From positions 1-64,000 of the forward strand of contig ONCV01000002.1 in NCBI GenBank assembly GCA_900316415.1: a stretch of DNA of 64,000 nucleotides, read 5' to 3'. This DNA is from an uncultured Eubacteriales bacterium (GTDB taxonomy: Bacteria > Bacillota > Clostridia > Christensenellales > Aristaeellaceae). A program made the translations under genes and the position numbers. The notes below the pieces were generated by a model. That model was given only the letters and a program-made list of their open reading frames with translations. It was not told where the DNA came from and searched no databases. Below are positions 15,478 to 24,330 of the stretch, one piece after another (position 1 is the first letter of the stretch; each line of letters starts with the position of its first letter).

Positions 15478-16164
15478 TCAGTAGAAGAATCTCTTTTTCA
15501 GATGATGATGCAGGGCGGGAATCAGGCCGCACAGGAGCAGAAAGATCCCCAGGATCCCGAAGACGGCCAGGGTATACAGGCTCCACTGAAACATTTCCGT
15601 TCCGAAGGCGACGGTTTCCAGGAATTCCACCAGCAGGGTGAATCCGCCCAGCAGCAGGGAAAACCCGCCCAGGATCACCGGCCTTCCGCCCCGGACATAT
15701 TTCAGCAGGCAGGTCAGGGCGGTCAGGAGGAGGCAGCTTCCCCCGGTGACCGGAAACGCGAAGGGCAGGAACCAGCTTCCGCCCGTCTTCACGCACATAT
15801 ACAGCAGGAACAGGGCGATGGCCGCGTGATCCGCCGGCACGAAGACCTCCGGCGGCGGCCGGCGGAACCAGGCGGGCAGCACGAACAGCACATAGGCCAG
15901 CCCGATGCCGCTGAGCACATATCCGCCCCATCGCATCTCCCCGTATTTTTCCAGGCAGATGATGAGAATGATCAGCGCGGCCATCGCGCTCAGCGCCGTC
16001 GCCGCCGCGGCCAGGGGCTTCGTGGATTCCTCCGTGTGCCGGGGCAGCTCCTCCGGGTAGCTCTTCTCCGCCGCCGCCCGCGTGGGGTTCCATACCGGCG
16101 TTCCGCACAGGGGACAGCGCTCCGTGCCCTCCCCCAGCCGGACGCCGCATTTTACACAGTACAT
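15478..16164 (-). CDS. Zinc-ribbon membrane protein (DUF6320-like)
   Basis: 228 residues. The N-terminus is a zinc ribbon (CVKCG at 3-7 and CPLCG at 17-21), then a polar linker, then about six transmembrane helices. The layout resembles the DUF6320 family as remembered; this was not checked by a search. It starts directly after the stop of the acyltransferase-like gene (16165), a pairing suggestive of a two-component membrane acyl-transfer unit. Function is unknown. Confidence 0.75.
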   Translation of the reverse strand: MYCVKCGVRLGEGTERCPLCGTPVWNPTRAAAEKSYPEELPRHTEESTKPLAAAATALSAMAALIILIICLEKYGEMRWGGYVLSGIGLAYVLFVLPAWFRRPPPEVFVPADHAAIALFLLYMCVKTGGSWFLPFAFPVTGGSCLLLTALTCLLKYVRGGRPVILGGFSLLLGGFTLLVEFLETVAFGTEMFQWSLYTLAVFGILGIFLLLCGLIPALHHHLKKRFFY

Positions 16165-17454
16165 TTATCCGTCCTCTCCCGCATTTCCGTTGCTTTCCAC
16201 CGTCACTTCCAGCCCCAGCTCCACCAGCCGGGAAAAGAACCGCCGCTCCAGCTCCGCCTCACGAATGTTCCGGATCAGCTGAATGCAGGTCTTTCCGCCG
16301 CAGCTGATGACGGAGCAGTTGTTCGGATAGCTCCGCTGGGGGCCGATGATGAATTCCATCCGTTCGATCCAGGGCCGCATCTCCTCCGGCAGATCCGTCT
16401 CCCCCAGGTTGGAGAGGTTGATGCTCCCCGCGGCTTCCCCGGTGCGGACGTAGATCCGGTCCATCACCAGGTTCTTCAGCCCCACGGGCGTCAGCCGGAT
16501 CAGGGCGTTCCTCTGGGGCAGCACGTTGGCCGCGATCATGCCGGCCATGTTCTGCCGGGTCGCCCCCGCGCCGAGCTGATGGTGCATGCTGCGGCACAGA
16601 TCCTCCAGGGAATAGTCCCCGAAGCGCGGATCCACGCCCACGTTCAGGGCCAGGGCGAAGTTCCGCAGCGTTCCCGTCGGAAAGAAGCGCCGCAGGTTCA
16701 CCGGAACCGTGATCTTTACGGGCCTCTGCCGCCGGAGGGGCCGGCGGGCATTCTGCACCGCGATCAGGCTTTCCGTCAGCACCGCGGCGAGGAACGCCGT
16801 CACGGATACTCCGTACGCGTGGGCCATTTCCACCAGCCTTCCGCTGTCCACGATCCCCGTGGTCAGCGTTTTGAAGCCCTCCGGATTCCGCGTTCCCCGC
16901 AGATGAAAGGCCCTTTCCTCCCGCCGGGCCGCGCCGGCCGGGGCGGCGTTTTTCAGAAAACTGTCCTCCATCTCCTCCGCCTCCGGCGCCGCGCGGAGGT
17001 CGCGGATCAGTCCGCCGGGCGGGATCGCGATGCCGTGGCGGATCTCCAGATAGCGGGCCACCAGGTTGCACAGGTAGATCCGTCCCCCGCTGCCGTCCGT
17101 GACGGAGTGAAAGAATTCCGCCGCGATCCGGTTCCGGCAGGCGATCACCCGGAGGCAGCCGGTCTTCCGCTCCTTCCGGCTCATGAAGGTCAGCGGATAG
17201 GCGAATTCCTTCCGGAGCCGCACCCCGCTTCCTTCCTTCATCTCCTCCAGATAGTACCAGAAAAAGCCCCTCCGCAGCGTCACATAAAACGTGGGAAAAC
17301 GCTTCCGAAGATCCTCCGCGGCCTGCCGCAGCGCCTCCCCGTCCACCTCTTCCCGCAGCGTGGCGGACAGCCGGAACACGTTGCTCCAGTTGCGCCTCGC
17401 GATGGCGGGAAAAATCAGCGCCGCCGTATCCAGCCGGTACCATTTCTTCCGCAC
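16165..17454 (-). CDS. Condensation/alcohol acetyltransferase-like acyltransferase
   Basis: 429 residues of the CoA-dependent acyltransferase / NRPS condensation superfamily. The catalytic HxxxDG motif is FFHSVTDGSGG, in the usual N-terminal third, and the second-half structural motif near NLSNLGETDLP also fits. The start is taken as GTG at 17452-17454 (VRKKWYRLD), with AAGGGGGAG 8 nt upstream; the reading frame extends 37 codons further without a better site. No carrier protein or synthetase is nearby, so it is probably a free-standing acyltransferase. The downstream zinc-ribbon membrane protein may be its partner. Substrate unknown. Confidence 0.8.
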   Translation of the reverse strand: MRKKWYRLDTAALIFPAIARRNWSNVFRLSATLREEVDGEALRQAAEDLRKRFPTFYVTLRRGFFWYYLEEMKEGSGVRLRKEFAYPLTFMSRKERKTGCLRVIACRNRIAAEFFHSVTDGSGGRIYLCNLVARYLEIRHGIAIPPGGLIRDLRAAPEAEEMEDSFLKNAAPAGAARREERAFHLRGTRNPEGFKTLTTGIVDSGRLVEMAHAYGVSVTAFLAAVLTESLIAVQNARRPLRRQRPVKITVPVNLRRFFPTGTLRNFALALNVGVDPRFGDYSLEDLCRSMHHQLGAGATRQNMAGMIAANVLPQRNALIRLTPVGLKNLVMDRIYVRTGEAAGSINLSNLGETDLPEEMRPWIERMEFIIGPQRSYPNNCSVISCGGKTCIQLIRNIREAELERRFFSRLVELGLEVTVESNGNAGEDG

Positions 17455-17568
17455 CCCCGGCTTCTCCCCCTTCTCCCGCTTTTCGTCCCGGATCCGCGTC
17501 TCCGTCCGGGAAACCGCTGCCCCCATCATACCATAATCCCGCCCGTCCCGCCACCTTCCGCGCAAAGG

Positions 17569-17600
17569 AAAACCCCTCCGAAACCACCGTTTCGGAGGGG
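17569..17600 (-). terminator. Rho-independent terminator after serA
   Basis: Stem CCCCTCCGAAAC / GTTTCGGAGGGG with a 4-nt loop (17573-17600), followed on the minus strand by TTTTCCTTT. It lies 36 bp past the serA stop. Confidence 0.88.
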
Positions 17601-17636
17601 AAAACTTCTTTCGGGGAAATCCCCGTCCGGTCCGCC

Positions 17637-18803
17637 TTATTCGAACACGCGGATCCGAACCACGCCGGGGATCTTCGCGATGGCGTCCAGCGCCGCCTGG
17701 GAGGGCTTCGTCGGCAGCTCCATGACGGTCACGGCCATGTCCTTCCGGCTCCGGTTGACCAGGTTGTCAATGTTGATGCCTTCCCGGGCCACCGCGGCGG
17801 AAATAGGGCTGATGGTGTTGGGGATGTTCTCATGCAGCACCAGCACCCGGATTCCTTCGGGCCGTCCCAGCTGAACCTCGGGGAAGTTGACGCTGTTGCG
17901 GATGCTGCCGGTCTCCAGATAATCCCGGATCTCCGCGGCCGCCATGCGGGCGCAGTTCTCCTCGCTCTCCGGCGTGCTGGCGCCCAGATGGGGAATGCAG
18001 ACCACCTTGTCCCGGCAGAGCATCTCGTCGCTGGGGAAATCCGTCACGTAGCTGCGCAGCTTTCCGCTTTCCAGCGCGGCGATCACCGCCTGGCTGTCCG
18101 CGATCTCGCCGCGGCTGAAGTTCAGGATGGCGGCGCCGTCCTTCATCTTCGCGATCATCTCCGCGTTGATGGAGCCCCGGGTCTTGTCATTCAGCGGGAT
18201 ATGGAAGGTGACATAGTCCGCCTGCGCCAGCACCTCATCCGCGGAGGCCGCGTGATGCACGCTGGTGCTCAGGCTCCAGGCGTTTTCCACGGAAATGAAG
18301 GGATCGTAGCCCAGCACGTTCATGCCCAGGCCCCGGCTGGCCGCGTTGGCCACCAGGGCGCCGATGGCGCCCAGGCCGATGACGCCCAGGGTCTTTCCCC
18401 GCATCTCCGGCCCGACGAACTGGCTCTTGCCCTTTTCGACCAGCTTGCCAACCTCGGCGCCCTGGCCCTTCAGGGTCTTCGCCCAGTCGATGCCGCCGGC
18501 GATGTTCCGTCCGCTCATCAGCAGCCCGGCCATAACCAGCTCCGCCACCGCGTTGGCGTTGGCGCCCGGCGTGTTGAACACGACGATGCCCGCCTTCGAG
18601 CAGCGGTCGATCGGAATATTGTTGACCCCGGCGCCGGCCCGGCCGATGGCCTTCAGGTCCGCCCCGAATTCCATCTCATGCATCGCCGCGGAGCGCACCA
18701 GAATCGCGTCCGGATTCGCTTCGTCCTTGCTGATGGCGTAATCCGCGTTCAGCTGGGTATGAATAATGTCTGAAATCGCGTTCAGCGTCTGAATCCTGTA
18801 CAT
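17637..18803 (-). CDS. serA: D-3-phosphoglycerate dehydrogenase
   Basis: 388 residues; NAD-dependent oxidation of 3-phosphoglycerate, the first step of serine synthesis. It has the Rossmann motif GLGAIG, the active-site Arg in NFSRGEI and His in PHLGAST, and a C-terminal ACT domain (from about residue 317, IRVLVLHENIPNTIS) that usually mediates serine feedback. This is the short ACT-containing form. It lies 17 bp downstream of serC in the same transcript and ends at a terminator. Cytoplasmic. Confidence 0.96.
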   Translation of the reverse strand: MYRIQTLNAISDIIHTQLNADYAISKDEANPDAILVRSAAMHEMEFGADLKAIGRAGAGVNNIPIDRCSKAGIVVFNTPGANANAVAELVMAGLLMSGRNIAGGIDWAKTLKGQGAEVGKLVEKGKSQFVGPEMRGKTLGVIGLGAIGALVANAASRGLGMNVLGYDPFISVENAWSLSTSVHHAASADEVLAQADYVTFHIPLNDKTRGSINAEMIAKMKDGAAILNFSRGEIADSQAVIAALESGKLRSYVTDFPSDEMLCRDKVVCIPHLGASTPESEENCARMAAAEIRDYLETGSIRNSVNFPEVQLGRPEGIRVLVLHENIPNTISPISAAVAREGINIDNLVNRSRKDMAVTVMELPTKPSQAALDAIAKIPGVVRIRVFE

Positions 18804-18820
18804 GGTGTCCGACTCTCCTT

Positions 18821-19897
18821 TTAGGCGTTCTTTGCCTCAAATTCCTTCATGAAGGCGACCAGCTTCTGAACGCCTTCCACGGGCATCGCGTTGTAGATGC
18901 TGGCCCGCATGCCGCCCACGGTCCGGTGTCCCTTCAGGTTCACCAGGCCGGCGCCGGCCGCCGCCTTGACGAAGGCCGCGTCCCGGTCCGCGTCCCCGGT
19001 CACGAAGGTGACATTCATGCGGGAGCGGTATTTGGGCTCCGCCGTCGCCCTGAACAGCTTGCTGTTGTCCAGGAAGTCATACAGCATCGCGGCCTTTTCG
19101 ATGTTGATCTTCTCCATTGCCTTCACGCCGCCCTGCTCCTTCAGCCACTGGAAGGTGAGCCCGGCCACGTAGATGCCCCAGGTGTTGGGCGTGTTGTACA
19201 TGCTGCCCTTTTCGACCTGGACCTGCCAGTTCAGCAGCTTGGGGCAGATCGCCATCGTCCGGCCCAGCAGATCCTTCCGGACGATCAGCACGCACAGCCC
19301 GCTGGGGCCGATGTTCTTCTGCGCGCCGGCATAGATGACGCCGTATTTGCGGACGTCCATTTCCTCGGACAGGATCATGGAGCTGGCGTCGCAGACCAGG
19401 GGCGCGCTGCTCTCCGGCAGATCCACGTACCGGGTTCCGTAAATGGTGTTGTTCTGCGTGATATGCAGGTAGTCCGCGTCGGGCGTGAAGGTCAGGCCCT
19501 TCACCTCGGGCACATGGGTGTAATTGTCGTCCCGGCTGGAGGCGACCACGTTCACCTCGCCGTAGCGCTTTCCCTCCTCCGCCGCCAGATGGGCGAAGTT
19601 GCCGGAATCAATGTAGTCCGCCTTCCGGTTCACCATCAGGTTCAGCGGGATGGCGGAGAACTGCTGCGTCGCGCCGCCCTGCAGGAAAACCACCTCGTAC
19701 TCCTCGGGGATGGCCATCAGATCCTTCAGGTCCGCCACGGTCTGATCATAAATATCGGTATACATCTTGCTGCGATGGCTCATCTCCATCACGGACATCC
19801 CTGTGCTTCCGTAGCACAGCAGATCCTTCTGCGCCTTTTCGAGCACAGGCAGCGCCAGCTGGGAAGGGCCCGGGGAGAAATTGTATACACGATCCAT
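18821..19897 (-). CDS. serC: Phosphoserine aminotransferase
   Basis: 358 residues; PLP-dependent transamination of 3-phosphohydroxypyruvate with glutamate, the second step of serine synthesis. The N-terminus MDRVYNFSPGPSQL is diagnostic, and the PLP lysine is Lys194 in YAGAQKNIGPSG. The start ATG at 19895-19897 has GGAGG 9 nt upstream; the frame is open further upstream but that part overlaps trmO and is not SerC-like. It is first in the serC-serA operon, with promoter and inverted repeats in its leader. No phosphoserine phosphatase is in the window. Confidence 0.97.
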   Translation of the reverse strand: MDRVYNFSPGPSQLALPVLEKAQKDLLCYGSTGMSVMEMSHRSKMYTDIYDQTVADLKDLMAIPEEYEVVFLQGGATQQFSAIPLNLMVNRKADYIDSGNFAHLAAEEGKRYGEVNVVASSRDDNYTHVPEVKGLTFTPDADYLHITQNNTIYGTRYVDLPESSAPLVCDASSMILSEEMDVRKYGVIYAGAQKNIGPSGLCVLIVRKDLLGRTMAICPKLLNWQVQVEKGSMYNTPNTWGIYVAGLTFQWLKEQGGVKAMEKINIEKAAMLYDFLDNSKLFRATAEPKYRSRMNVTFVTGDADRDAAFVKAAAGAGLVNLKGHRTVGGMRASIYNAMPVEGVQKLVAFMKEFEAKNA

Positions 19898-19924
19898 TTT
19901 CCATTGCCTCCTTACACAATTGCA

Positions 19925-19942
19925 TCGGGATCGGAATCCCGA
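19925..19942 (-). repeat. Inverted repeat in serC leader
   Basis: Perfect 7-bp arms TCGGGAT / ATCCCGA with a 4-nt centre, between the -10 region and the ribosome binding site of serC. It could be an operator or an RNA hairpin controlling serine synthesis. Confidence 0.5.
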
Positions 19943-19957
19943 ATTGGTTACCGCCAT

Positions 19958-19986
19958 AGTATCCCCGTTTTCCGGACATTTTGCAA
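19958..19986 (-). promoter_or_regulatory. Probable serC-serA promoter
   Basis: Minus strand -35 TTGCAA (19981-19986), 17-bp spacer, -10 GATACT (19958-19963). TACTAT two bases downstream is an alternative -10. A further small inverted repeat AAGTG/CACTT (19985-19999) touches the -35. Confidence 0.6.
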
Positions 19987-19997
19987 GTGAAATACAC

Positions 19998-20684
19998 TTA
20001 AAGTACAGGTTCTTTCCCGATTTCCAGCACGGTGAGCAGCCCCTCGGCCACCCGGAAGCGAACGCTCCGTCCCGCGAATTCAAAGGCGTAGACCCGCTCC
20101 GGGTCCTCCTGATAGGCCGGCCGCGGGTCCTCCGCCAGCACCCGGCGCAGCGCCTCCCGGTCGGTTTCCGGCAGCTTCCGGCCCTCGGCCTCCGGGATCT
20201 CCACCCGCACCCGGCGCTTCTCCCGCTGCTCCGCAAAGCCGCCCGCCGCCTCCGGATGGCAGTCCGCGGAGGGCAGGTAGGGCTTGATGTCATAGATCGG
20301 GGTGCCGTTCATCAGATCCGCCCCCGCCACCATCAGCACCGTGCCCCGGTCCGCGGTCCTTTCCATGCCCGTCAGCCGGACGCTGCTGAGGCCCAGCGGA
20401 TTGGGCCGGTAGGGCGACCGCGTGGCGAAGACCCCCACGCGGGTGTTGCCTCCCAGCCGGGGCGGGCGCACCGTGGGGCGCCATTCCTCCCGGGCCGCCT
20501 CGTGGAATCCCCAGATCAGCCAGAGATGGGTAAAACCCTCCAGCCCCCGCAGCGCCTCCGCCGCCCGGTATTCCGGCTCGAACACGATGCGGGAGACCAC
20601 CTCCTCCACCAGGCCGCTCTGCCGGGGCACCCCGAACTTCGAGGTATAGGCATTTTCGATCCGGGCAATCACCTTCAGCTCCAT
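19998..20684 (-). CDS. trmO: tRNA (N6-threonylcarbamoyladenosine37-N6)-methyltransferase TrmO
   Basis: 228 residues of the TrmO/TsaA family, which use S-adenosylmethionine to N6-methylate t6A at position 37 of threonine tRNAs. The YaeB-like beta-barrel domain carries the signature GVFATRSPYRPNPLGLS. A C-terminal extension (DPRPAYQ ... VYAFEF) matches the usual two-domain TrmO length. It lies between the GH94 gene and serC. The ribosome binding site is GGAGCAGGG. Cytoplasmic RNA-modifying enzyme; family assignment is firm. Confidence 0.93.
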   Translation of the reverse strand: MELKVIARIENAYTSKFGVPRQSGLVEEVVSRIVFEPEYRAAEALRGLEGFTHLWLIWGFHEAAREEWRPTVRPPRLGGNTRVGVFATRSPYRPNPLGLSSVRLTGMERTADRGTVLMVAGADLMNGTPIYDIKPYLPSADCHPEAAGGFAEQREKRRVRVEIPEAEGRKLPETDREALRRVLAEDPRPAYQEDPERVYAFEFAGRSVRFRVAEGLLTVLEIGKEPVL

Positions 20685-20750
20685 CCCTGCTCCACGCTCC
20701 CAGCTTCTTCCCGGCGTTCCCCTTCCGGGGCGGTCCGGGCTCCTTCACTC

Positions 20751-20781
20751 AAAGGGAGCGCGGCTTTCCGGCCGCGCTCCC
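20751..20781 (-). terminator. Hairpin terminator after GH94 gene
   Basis: Stem GGGAGCGCGGC / GCCGCGCTCCC (20754-20781) followed by TTT on the minus strand. The T-tract is short, so strength is uncertain. Confidence 0.65.
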
Positions 20782-20793
20782 TCCGAAGTATGC

Positions 20794-23181
20794 TTACATG
20801 ATGACCGTCAGCTCGCTGCCCTCCGGCAGCTCCGCCGCGGGAATGACCGCCACCGGCCGCTCCTGTCCGTTCAGGATGTACTTCCGCGGATTTCCCTCCC
20901 GGTGAGCGCTGTTGTCCACCGTGATCTTCAGCTTCCTTCCCCGGAAAACCTTCTCCATGGTGAAGCCGTCCCATTCCGCGGGAATCGCGGGGCTGACCAG
21001 CAGCCCCTCCGGCGTCGGCCGCAGGCCCAGGATGCCCTCCACGCAGCCCACCATGACGGTGCTGGCGGTACCCGTCAGCCAGTGCACATGGCTCCGTCCC
21101 GCGAAGGGGCTGTCATGGCCCTCGATGAACTGGCCGTGCACATAGGGCTCGATCACCCGGCGGTCGGCGTCCCCGTTGAAGGAGGCGGGGCTGCTCTCCG
21201 CAAAGTATTCAAACGCCCGGCCGCCGTGGCCCAGCAGCGCCTCGGCCAGGATGGCCCAGCCCTGAATCTGGCAGAACACGCCGCCGTTTTCCTTGGTGCC
21301 CGGATTGAACAGGATCATCGCCGCGCCGTCAAAGGCCTCGAACCGGTAGGCGGGGCTCATGACCTCAAGGCCGTAGGGGGTGTTCAGCTTCTCGTGGGCG
21401 GTTTCCATGATCTTCTCCGCCTGCTGCGGGGTGGCTCCGCCGGAGATCACCGCCCAGCTCTGGGGATTCAGCCACATGGACGCCTCGTGATCCTTTTTGC
21501 TTCCGATGATCTGGCCCGCCTCCGTGTAGCCGCGGATGAAGCGGTCGTCCTCGAAGCAGGTTTCGTTGATGATCCCCAGCAGCTTTTCCGCCTGGGCCTT
21601 CAGCCAGGCCACGTAGTCCGGCTCCTGCGCGCAGAAGGTCTGCATGATGCGCAGCGCGTAGTACAGCTGGAAGGCCACGAAGGTGCTCTCGCCGGTGGCC
21701 CCCAGCCGCAGGCAGTCGTTCCAGTCCGCGTGCAGGCCCGCCGGCATTCCGTGCGGTCCCAGATGGTTCATGCTGAAATCGATGGCCCGCTTCAGGTGCT
21801 CCCGCACCGTGCCGGTGTCATGATCCGCGAAGGGAATCTCCTCGTCCAGATAGGCCAGGTTGCCGGTTTCGGCGATGTACTTGTACACCGTGGGGAAAAG
21901 CCACAGCGCGTCGTCCGCCCGGTAATGGGGATGCCCGGTTTCCTTCACGTAGCTCTCCTGCTCCGGCGTGTCCTCGTGCCCCGGGTTGTGGGTATACTTG
22001 ACCAGGGGCAGCCCGGCGCCGTGATGCACCTGGGCGCTGAGCATGAAGGTCAGCTGCTTCCGGGCCAGCTCCGGATCCAGGTGCATGATGCCCTGGATGT
22101 CCTGCACGGTGTCCCGGTATCCGTATCCGTTCCGCTCCCCGCAGTAGATCAGGCTGGCCGCCCGGCTCCACACAAAGGTGATGAAGCACTGGAACGCGTT
22201 CCAGGTGTTCACCATCACGTTGAAGCGATCGTCCGGCGTCTGAACCTTCAGGTTTCCGAGCTCGCCGTGCCAGTAGCGGATCAGGGCCTCCTTCTCCGCC
22301 GCCACGGTCTTCGCGGGATCCTGATACCGGTCCAGCAGCTCCCGGGCCTCAAATTCCGTCTTCTGGCCCAGCAGGAAGGCCGCCTGCTTCTTTTCCCCGG
22401 CCCCGAGGGCCAGGCGGACCTGCAGCGCGCCGCAGGGGTTGCCGTTGTAGTTCAGGCTGTTGTCGCACGCCCCGTCCACCACGGCCTTCGGCGCGTCGAA
22501 CCGGTTCCGGCCCAGGAATTGCTCCCGCCGCCCGGTCCAGGACACGACCGGCGCTCCGGCCGCGCCGAGGAAGCGCTCGCTGCCGTTGCTGCCGTCCGGG
22601 TTCCGGTGGCAGTATTCATTGATCCGCTCCAGGATGAAATCCTGATGGAATTCCGTGCGGGTGATGAACTGGGTGTACTGCATGTTCACCAGATCCTGGG
22701 TATAGAAGCTCTCCGTGGTGAATTCCGCGTACGCGAACACGCTGATCTTCCGGTCCCGTCCGGAAAGGTTCTCCACCTCCAGGCTCCAGACCTCGTGGGT
22801 CGCACCCAGCGGCACGTAATACAGCGCCCGGCTGCGGATGCCGTCGTATTCGCTGATGAATTCGGTATAGGCCGTGCCGTGCCGGCATTCCGTGTGATAG
22901 CTTTCCAGCGGCTTCTTCACCGGCTTCCAGCTGGCAGACCAGAACTCCCCGCTTTCCTCATCCCGCAGGTACAGGTACCGCCCCGGCTCGTCGAACTGGT
23001 TGAAGGTGTACCGCAGAATCCGCCCGGCCGCGCCGCTGCGGACAAAGCTGTATCCCCCGGCGTTCACCGTAATGATGGCGCCGTATTCCGGGGAGCCCAG
23101 ATAGTTCGCCCACGGAGCGGGGGTATCCGGGTTCGTGATCACGTACTCCCGGGCCTTCTCGTCAAAATAACCGTACTGCAT
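20794..23181 (-). CDS. GH94 disaccharide phosphorylase (cellobiose phosphorylase-like)
   Basis: 795 residues, close to the cellobiose and chitobiose phosphorylases (about 800). The N-terminus MQYGYFDEKAREYVIT, AGGYSF, NGYGYRDTVQD and the catalytic acid motif ADWNDCL (Asp489) are GH94 hallmarks. The enzyme would split a beta-linked disaccharide with phosphate, giving a sugar 1-phosphate and saving ATP. There is no signal peptide, so it is cytoplasmic. The ATG at 23179-23181 is preferred because GGAGGAG lies just upstream; an in-frame TTG six codons earlier overlaps that site. Cellobiose is the default guess, but chitobiose or another beta-glucoside is possible. Confidence 0.88.
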   Translation of the reverse strand: MQYGYFDEKAREYVITNPDTPAPWANYLGSPEYGAIITVNAGGYSFVRSGAAGRILRYTFNQFDEPGRYLYLRDEESGEFWSASWKPVKKPLESYHTECRHGTAYTEFISEYDGIRSRALYYVPLGATHEVWSLEVENLSGRDRKISVFAYAEFTTESFYTQDLVNMQYTQFITRTEFHQDFILERINEYCHRNPDGSNGSERFLGAAGAPVVSWTGRREQFLGRNRFDAPKAVVDGACDNSLNYNGNPCGALQVRLALGAGEKKQAAFLLGQKTEFEARELLDRYQDPAKTVAAEKEALIRYWHGELGNLKVQTPDDRFNVMVNTWNAFQCFITFVWSRAASLIYCGERNGYGYRDTVQDIQGIMHLDPELARKQLTFMLSAQVHHGAGLPLVKYTHNPGHEDTPEQESYVKETGHPHYRADDALWLFPTVYKYIAETGNLAYLDEEIPFADHDTGTVREHLKRAIDFSMNHLGPHGMPAGLHADWNDCLRLGATGESTFVAFQLYYALRIMQTFCAQEPDYVAWLKAQAEKLLGIINETCFEDDRFIRGYTEAGQIIGSKKDHEASMWLNPQSWAVISGGATPQQAEKIMETAHEKLNTPYGLEVMSPAYRFEAFDGAAMILFNPGTKENGGVFCQIQGWAILAEALLGHGGRAFEYFAESSPASFNGDADRRVIEPYVHGQFIEGHDSPFAGRSHVHWLTGTASTVMVGCVEGILGLRPTPEGLLVSPAIPAEWDGFTMEKVFRGRKLKITVDNSAHREGNPRKYILNGQERPVAVIPAAELPEGSELTVIM

Positions 23182-23205
23182 GCCTTTCTCCTCCTCCAAA
23201 ATGAT

Positions 23206-23233
23206 TCCCCTTCTCCGCAGCGGGGGAAGGGGA
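23206..23233 (-). terminator. Possible terminator after pilT
   Basis: Hairpin with arms TCCCCTTC / GAAGGGGA lies 24 bp past the pilT stop, followed on the minus strand by ATCATTTT. Weak T-tract. Confidence 0.45.
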
Positions 23234-23256
23234 GAATATCGGCTCCGGAAACGGGC

Positions 23257-24330
23257 TTATCTGCCCATCGCGCCGAAGCGCATCTGCCGTTCCATGGTTT
23301 CGGGATGGAGGGCGTAGGCCCGGGCCATCTCCTTGGTGATCTTGTTCTCCCGCGCCAGCCGGGCCAGCTCGCTGTCCATGGAGAGCATCTCGCTGCCCGC
23401 GCCGGTAATCGCGTTGTCGATCTGGTGGGTCTTGCCCTCCCGGATCAGGTTCTGGATGGCGGGATTCACCGTCATGACCTCGAACACGGGATACAGGGTT
23501 CCGTCCGTGCCCAGCAGCAGGCGCTGGGACACCACCGCCTTCAGCACCATGCTCAGCTGCGTCCGCACCTGGTTCTGCTGCTCCGCGGGGAACGCGTCGA
23601 TCACCCGGTCGATGGTTTTGGCTGCGCCCAGCGTATGCAGCGTGGAGAAGAGCAGATGCCCCGTCTCCGCCGCGGTGATGGCCGTGGAAATCGTCTCGAT
23701 GTCCCGCATCTCGCCCAGTATGATCACGTCCGGCGCCTCGCGCAGGGCGGCCCGGACGGCCCGGGCAAAGGTGCTGGCATCCTCCGGCACCTCGCGCTGG
23801 CTCACCAGGCACTGCTTGTGCGGATGCAGATATTCGATGGGGTCCTCGATGGTAATGATATGCCCGCTGCGGGTCTGATTGATCCGGTCCAGAATACAGG
23901 CCAGGGTAGTGCTCTTTCCGGTTCCCGCGGGGCCCGTCACCAGTACCATGCCGCTGCGCAGGTCCGCCAGCTTCATCACCAGATCCGGAATGTGCCGCTT
24001 CTGCGGATCCGGCAGTCCGAAGGCCACCACCCGGAACACGGCGGCCAGCGTGCCTCTCTGGCGATAGATGTTGCAGCGGAAGCGGCTCACGTCCCGGATC
24101 GCGAAGGAGAAATCGTCGTCCCCGTCCTGATCCAGATTGCGCTTGTTCCGGTTGGCCAGCTCATAGGCGCGGTCAATCAGAACCTGGATCTCCGGCAGGG
24201 TCACCTTCTCTTCCGTGATGGCCACCATTTTGCCGTTCACCTTGGTGGAAACCGGGGAAAAGGGAATGATGAAGACGTCGGAGCCCTCCATCTGCATCGC
24301 GTCCCGCAACAGTTCATCCAGCGTCTTCAC
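23257..24330 (-). CDS. pilT: PilT-type pilus retraction ATPase
   Basis: 357 residues, the normal PilT length. It has Walker A GPAGTGKS (133-140), Asp box, Walker B IILGEMRD, and the His box STLHT, all typical of the hexameric secretion ATPases that power pilus retraction. The N-terminus (MKTLDELLRDAMQMEGSDVF) is the PilT/PilU type. It is the last gene of an operon whose upstream genes overlap by 4 bp each. No PilB-type extension ATPase lies in this cluster. The role is cytoplasmic, at the inner face of a type IV-like pilus. Confidence 0.93.
   Translation of the reverse strand: MKTLDELLRDAMQMEGSDVFIIPFSPVSTKVNGKMVAITEEKVTLPEIQVLIDRAYELANRNKRNLDQDGDDDFSFAIRDVSRFRCNIYRQRGTLAAVFRVVAFGLPDPQKRHIPDLVMKLADLRSGMVLVTGPAGTGKSTTLACILDRINQTRSGHIITIEDPIEYLHPHKQCLVSQREVPEDASTFARAVRAALREAPDVIILGEMRDIETISTAITAAETGHLLFSTLHTLGAAKTIDRVIDAFPAEQQNQVRTQLSMVLKAVVSQRLLLGTDGTLYPVFEVMTVNPAIQNLIREGKTHQIDNAITGAGSEMLSMDSELARLARENKITKEMARAYALHPETMERQMRFGAMGR

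Noticed and set aside
17525..17553. Possible promoter for the 16165-17454 acyltransferase gene (TATGAT at 17525-17530)
   Set aside because: The -10 is acceptable but nothing near -35 resembles consensus at a usable spacing.
19898..20293. N-terminal extension of serC by about 130 codons
   Set aside because: The extra part overlaps trmO in another frame, is Arg-rich shadow sequence, and the ATG at 19897 has a proper ribosome binding site and the SerC N-terminus.
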